NCBI GenBank assembly: GCA_002315815.1
Contig: DCIN01000047.1
Location: forward strand, 37,429-64,595
DNA length: 27,167 nt
Direction: 5' to 3'
Source: Bacteroidales bacterium UBA1725
Lineage (GTDB): Bacteria > Bacteroidota > Bacteroidia > Bacteroidales > UBA932
Position 1 is the stretch's first letter, and the number at the start of each line of letters is the position of its first letter. The notes below the pieces were generated by a model. It was not told the DNA's origin, did no database searches, and worked only from the letters and a program-made list of their open reading frames with translations. This document shows positions 23,219-27,167 of this stretch, one piece after another. Both the position numbers and the translations under genes were made by a program.

Positions 23219-24508
23219 ATGAGAGTATTAATGTTCGGATGGGAGTTCCCGCCGCATATAGCGGGAGGTCTCGGGACGGCGTGCAAGGGAATAGTGGAAG
23301 GTTTGGCGCACAATGGGGTGGAGACACTCTTCGTGATGCCGAGTGCAAGCGGAGATGAAGACCAGTCCTGCACCACCATCATCAATGCCAGCGACGTTGC
23401 AACAGAGGAGATGTCCACTTCCGTGGATGAGTTCATTGACAAGGTCAACTATATCAAGATTGATTCCGGAATGGTGCCTTACATAGATCCTTCGGACTAT
23501 GAGAGGGTTGTCGAGGCTGAACAATACCGCCACAGCGAGGAGTATCGTCTGCGCTTCGGCAACAAATATCAGTTTTCCGGCAAGTACGGAGCCAATCTTC
23601 TGGAAGAAGTGGCCCGATATGCCACTGTTGCCGGTACCATTGCGATGCAGAACAAGGATCGTTTCGATGTGATTCACGCTCACGACTGGTTGACCTATCT
23701 GGCCGGGATCACTGCAAAGGAAGTGTCCGGAAAGCCTCTTGTCGTCCACGTTCACGCGACTTCCTTCGACCGTGGCACCGATGATATGGTGGACAGCCGT
23801 GTTTTTGCAATAGAAAAGAGGGGGATGGAGGTGGCCGACCGTGTTGTCACTGTCAGTGACCTTACCCGCAATATAGTCATCAACCGCTACGGCATTGATC
23901 CGGCCAAGGTGATCACCGTTCACAATGCAGTGGATTTCAGTGGCCGCGAAAATCTTCAGATTGACAGAGGAGTAAAAGACAAGGTGGTTACTTTCCTCGG
24001 GCGCATCACTTTCCAGAAGGGACCGGAGTATTTCATCGAAGCTGCCGCCAAGGTGCTCAAGCGCACATCCAATGTGCGTTTCGTAATGGCCGGCAGTGGA
24101 GATATGATGATTAAGGCCATACGTCAGGTCGCTCGTCTGGGCATATCGGACCGTTTTCATTTCACGGGTTTTCTCAAGGGGCAGGAAGTCCGGAAAATGT
24201 TCGCCCTGTCAGACGTTTACATAATGCCTTCCGTATCGGAACCCTTCGGCATTTCGCCTTTGGAGGCGATGCGGTCCAATGTTCCTTCCATCATTTCGCA
24301 CCAGTCCGGAGCAGCCGAGGTTCTCAAGTATGCTCTCAAGGTGGATTTCTGGGATGTGGATGCTCTTGCCGATGACATCTATGCACTTCTGCAGTACCCT
24401 TCCCTCGCGGAATTCGCCACAAAGCAGGGTTATGAAGAAGTGAATCAGCTCAAGTGGAACGGTGCCACCGCGAAACTCAAGGACATTTATGAATCAATTG
24501 CAAAATAA
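23219..24508 (+). CDS. GT4-type glycosyltransferase, probable glycogen synthase
   Basis: A GT-B fold retaining glycosyltransferase of 429 residues. The N-terminal domain begins MRVLMFGWEFPPHIAGGLGT, with the glycine-rich acceptor/donor loop at 16-20 and HAHDWLTY (153-160). The C-terminal domain has LGRITFQKGPEYFIEAA and the E-x7-E motif of GT4 (E341 and E349, in SEPFGISPLEAM). Its place between debranching and GH57 genes, and its likeness to GT4 proteins in Bacteroides glycogen clusters, make glycogen elongation the best guess. The donor (UDP- or ADP-glucose) cannot be read from the sequence, and no glgC lies in this window. It is distinct from classic GT5 GlgA, which starts KVLFVASE and carries KTGGLADV. 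Confidence 0.88.
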   Translation: MRVLMFGWEFPPHIAGGLGTACKGIVEGLAHNGVETLFVMPSASGDEDQSCTTIINASDVATEEMSTSVDEFIDKVNYIKIDSGMVPYIDPSDYERVVEAEQYRHSEEYRLRFGNKYQFSGKYGANLLEEVARYATVAGTIAMQNKDRFDVIHAHDWLTYLAGITAKEVSGKPLVVHVHATSFDRGTDDMVDSRVFAIEKRGMEVADRVVTVSDLTRNIVINRYGIDPAKVITVHNAVDFSGRENLQIDRGVKDKVVTFLGRITFQKGPEYFIEAAAKVLKRTSNVRFVMAGSGDMMIKAIRQVARLGISDRFHFTGFLKGQEVRKMFALSDVYIMPSVSEPFGISPLEAMRSNVPSIISHQSGAAEVLKYALKVDFWDVDALADDIYALLQYPSLAEFATKQGYEEVNQLKWNGATAKLKDIYESIAK

Positions 24509-24511
24509 GAT

Positions 24512-25705
24512 ATGAACAAGTCAATTTGTCTGTATTTTCAGGTGCATCAGCCCACCAGACTCCGCCTTTACAGGTTCTTTGATATCGGTAAGGATTCGCA
24601 CTATTATGACGATTACAACAACAGGACAATACTCAAGAGGATAGCTCAGAGATGCTATCTTCCGATGAATGCCATCATCCTGGATGCTATAGAGAAGAAT
24701 CAGGGTAAATTCAAGATTGCCTTCTCCATCTCCGGATCCGCGCTCGAGCAGTTTGACCGTTACGCCCCCGAAGTGCTTGACAGTTTCAAGCAGCTTGCCG
24801 CCACCGGCTGTGTCGAGTTCCTCTGCGAAACTTACAATCATTCCCTTTCTGCGCTCGGAAATCAGCAGGAGTTTGCCCATCAGGTGAACAAGCACAAGGC
24901 AGCCATCGAGCATTGCTTCGGCTTCACACCCACCACATTCCGCAATACGGAGCTGATATATTCCGATAGCATAGGTTTGCGTGCCTATGAATTGGGTTTC
25001 AAGACAATCCTGACGGAAGGAGCCAAGCACATAATGGGTTGGAAGAATCCTAACTATGTCTATGTCAATGATATGTGCGAAGACCAGAAAGTCCTTTTGA
25101 GGAATTATGGTCTCAGCGACGATATAGCTTTCCGTTTCTCCGACAGGGCTTGGCAGGAATGGCCGCTGACTTCGGAAAAGTATGTGGACTGGCTGGAGAA
25201 GTCAGAGGGCGATGTCATCAATCTTTTTATGGACTATGAAACCTTCGGCGAGCATCAGAGCGAGAATACAGGAATACTCGAATTTATGAAAGCTTTCCCC
25301 GGTGCGGTGCTCTCTTCAGGCAGGCTCGATTTTGTCACCCCTTCGGAGGAAACTGCCCTGTATGCCCCTGCCGGTGAGATTTCCGTGCCACAGCCAATCT
25401 CCTGGGCCGATGAGGAGAGAGACCTCACGGCTTGGCTCGGCAATGAACTGCAGCAGGATGCGTTCAACAAACTTTATGATTTGGAAGAGAAACTCTCCAT
25501 TCTGGACAGCGAGGAACTATGGACTGACTATGGCCATCTTCAAGAGAGCGACCATTTCTATTATATGTGCACAAAGTTCTTCTCCGACGGGGAGGTTCAC
25601 AAGCGCTTCAACCCATACGACACACCTTATGAAGCATTCATTAATTATATGAATGTCCTCAGTGATTTCATAATACGCGTAAACAACAAGCTCGAAGAAA
25701 AATAA
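24512..25705 (+). CDS. GH57 family alpha-glucan hydrolase/transferase
   Basis: A retaining glycoside hydrolase of family GH57, 397 residues, intracellular (no signal peptide). Motif 1 is VHQPTRLR (11-18) and motif 2 is EFLCETYNHSL (102-112). The predicted nucleophile is E147 in TTFRNTELIYSD and the acid/base is D241 in LFMDYETFGEHQ. These match the alpha-amylase-like branch of GH57 rather than the branching-enzyme branch, which is longer. In the operon it probably trims or releases maltodextrins from glycogen. The exact reaction is not determinable here. It begins 3 bases after the GT4 gene and is followed after 26 bases by the phosphorylase gene. Confidence 0.9.
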   Translation: MNKSICLYFQVHQPTRLRLYRFFDIGKDSHYYDDYNNRTILKRIAQRCYLPMNAIILDAIEKNQGKFKIAFSISGSALEQFDRYAPEVLDSFKQLAATGCVEFLCETYNHSLSALGNQQEFAHQVNKHKAAIEHCFGFTPTTFRNTELIYSDSIGLRAYELGFKTILTEGAKHIMGWKNPNYVYVNDMCEDQKVLLRNYGLSDDIAFRFSDRAWQEWPLTSEKYVDWLEKSEGDVINLFMDYETFGEHQSENTGILEFMKAFPGAVLSSGRLDFVTPSEETALYAPAGEISVPQPISWADEERDLTAWLGNELQQDAFNKLYDLEEKLSILDSEELWTDYGHLQESDHFYYMCTKFFSDGEVHKRFNPYDTPYEAFINYMNVLSDFIIRVNNKLEEK

Positions 25706-25731
25706 AGACAATAAAAAAATAAAGACAAAAG

Positions 25732-27167
25732 ATGTATTCAAGCATAATTGAAAATCCCGTGTGGAGGAGCGTGATGGTTACACGCCATCTTCCCGAACAA
25801 CTTTCCGGTCTGGAGAAACTCTGCAAGAACCTTTGGTGGTGCTGGAATGACAATGCGAAGTCGCTGTTCAAGACAGTGGATGCCGACCTTTGGCACAAGT
25901 CAGGCCATAACCCTATGGAAATTCTTGACAAGGTAAGTCTCAAAAGGTATAACGAACTTGCTTCAGATCAGTCTTTTCTGGACAGTCTTTCGTCCGTGAT
26001 GGCTGAATTCGACACTTATATGGCGGCAAAGGCCGAGAGGAAGAATCCTTCGATAGCCTATTTCTGTATGGAATACGGTCTGGACAGTTCTCTCAAGATT
26101 TATTCGGGAGGGCTTGGTATTCTGGCGGGAGACTACCTCAAGGAATCTTCTGATATGAATGTGAATATGACGGCAGTCGGCCTGTTCTACAGGTACGGTT
26201 ACTTCACCCAGAGAGTCACTTCGCAGGGCAATCAGGTTGCGGAATATGATGCACAGGATTTTCTCAAGACTCCCGCCGAACCGGTGCTGGATGAAAACGG
26301 AGAATGGCTCACCATCAATATGGATATGCCGGGCAGGAAGATGTATGCCAGAGTATGGAAAGTGGCGGTCGGACGGACAGACCTTTATCTCCTCGACACC
26401 GATTTTGATGCCAATCTTCCCGAAGACCGTCAGGTGACCCATCATCTTTACGGAGGAGACTGGGAGAACCGTCTCAAGCAGGAAATTCTCCTCGGTATCG
26501 GTGGTGTGCGTGCCCTGAGGGCACTTGGAATCAGATCCGACATCTATCATCTCAACGAGGGTCACGCGGCCTTTGCCGGGATGGAGAGAATGCGCGAATA
26601 TATCCAGAACGATCATTTCTCATTCTTCGAAGCGCTTGAACTTGTCAGGGTTTCCGGCCTTTTCACAACGCATACACCGGTTCCTGCGGGTCACGATGCC
26701 TTTTCTGATGAGCTGATGGGACGCTATATGGGACAGTTCCCGCAACTCCTGGGCGTGGATTGGAGGAGAATGATGTCTCTGGGCAAAATCAATCCCGACG
26801 ATTGTCAGGAGAAGTTTTCGATGAGTATTCTGGCTGCAAATCTCAGTCAGAATGTCAACGGTGTGTCCAAACTTCACGGAAAGGTGAGCCAGGAGATACT
26901 GTCCAATATGTATCCCGGATATTTGCCCGAAGAACTTTTTATCAGCTATGTCACCAACGGAGTGCATTATGACACCTGGGGTTCCAAGCGTATGAAAGCC
27001 CTTCAGGCCAAAGTGTTCGGACCCGACTTCAAGACCCATCATTACGACAAGTCCTGCTTCAATGGAATATACGATGTGGCAGACGAAGACATCTGGTCCG
27101 TGAGGCTGCACGTGAAGCGCGAACTCATCCGATATATGAACGAGAGGCTCAATGACCCGCAGATGAG
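25732..27167 (+). CDS. glgP: Alpha-glucan phosphorylase, GT35 (3' end outside the window)
   Basis: Releases glucose-1-phosphate from alpha-1,4-glucan ends using pyridoxal phosphate. 478 codons are visible with no stop before the window ends, so the gene is cut off there. The start ATG 25732 gives MYSSIIENPVWRS, followed by the N-terminal domain common to the bacterial/archaeal alpha-glucan family phosphorylases (KNLWWCWNDNA, DUF3417-like). The catalytic part has AYFCMEYGLDSSLKIYSGGLGILAGDYLKESSD, then DIYHLNEGHAAF and TTHTPVPAGHD. The pyridoxal phosphate lysine should lie beyond the window. It closes the visible operon. Confidence 0.93.
   Translation, partial: MYSSIIENPVWRSVMVTRHLPEQLSGLEKLCKNLWWCWNDNAKSLFKTVDADLWHKSGHNPMEILDKVSLKRYNELASDQSFLDSLSSVMAEFDTYMAAKAERKNPSIAYFCMEYGLDSSLKIYSGGLGILAGDYLKESSDMNVNMTAVGLFYRYGYFTQRVTSQGNQVAEYDAQDFLKTPAEPVLDENGEWLTINMDMPGRKMYARVWKVAVGRTDLYLLDTDFDANLPEDRQVTHHLYGGDWENRLKQEILLGIGGVRALRALGIRSDIYHLNEGHAAFAGMERMREYIQNDHFSFFEALELVRVSGLFTTHTPVPAGHDAFSDELMGRYMGQFPQLLGVDWRRMMSLGKINPDDCQEKFSMSILAANLSQNVNGVSKLHGKVSQEILSNMYPGYLPEELFISYVTNGVHYDTWGSKRMKALQAKVFGPDFKTHHYDKSCFNGIYDVADEDIWSVRLHVKRELIRYMNERLNDPQM

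Noticed and set aside
1..27167. Mobile elements, CRISPR arrays, defence islands or integration sites
   Set aside because: No transposase, integrase, direct-repeat array or defence gene was seen. The only tRNA has no integrase or duplicated 3' end beside it.

Overview
The window comes from a Bacteroidota genome, most likely a gut-type member of the Bacteroidales. Several promoters match the TTTG / TAnnTTTG consensus used by the Bacteroidota housekeeping sigma factor. There is a fimbrillin-like/FISUMP lipoprotein with a lipobox and a DUF4783 protein. The glycogen cluster (eukaryote-type GlgB, GDE, GT4, GH57, GlgP) is of the kind found in this phylum. Shine-Dalgarno sequences are mostly weak or absent. 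Almost everything is chromosomal housekeeping or core metabolism. I see no insertion sequence, prophage, CRISPR array or other mobile DNA.

Layout: the 3' part of metG (1-1632) faces a reverse-strand unit made of a promoter, a structured leader, a 38-residue micro-ORF and a fimbrillin-like/FISUMP lipoprotein (3495 down to 1682). Behind it lie an O-methyltransferase and a secreted unknown (4946 down to 3566). The secreted unknown diverges from a dnaX-lptB-unknown operon (4998-8033). A sigma-54-type response regulator with no DNA-binding domain sits only 6 bases behind a tRNA-Ala(CGC) on the reverse strand (9248 down to 8021). This unit diverges from cmk-ispH-efp (9301-11512). A DUF4783 gene (reverse) and rlmH (forward) share one interlocked divergent promoter. 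After rlmH come a very large NtrY-like histidine kinase, engB, prs, a small membrane protein and der (to 19164). A rho-independent terminator then separates der from a five-gene alpha-glucan operon (19267 to the window end).

How the genes work together: the glycogen genes form a full storage and mobilisation set. They cover chain elongation (GT4), branching (GlgB), debranching (GDE), a GH57 alpha-glucan enzyme and phosphorolysis (GlgP, cut by the window end). The NtrY-like kinase and the NtrX-like regulator are separated by other genes but are plausible partners. dnaX/lptB, cmk/ispH/efp and engB/prs/der are essential genes for replication, envelope, nucleotide, isoprenoid and ribosome functions.

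The most striking whole-window signal is not a gene. The tetranucleotide CATG is virtually missing: I found one copy, at 4211-4214, where about a hundred are expected by chance. Codon choice bends around this gap; for example, Phe before Met is TTT in every case I checked, although TTC is the usual Phe codon. The most interesting local features are the micro-ORF/leader unit upstream of the lipoprotein, the regulator without a helix-turn-helix that follows a tRNA, and the interlocked divergent promoters.
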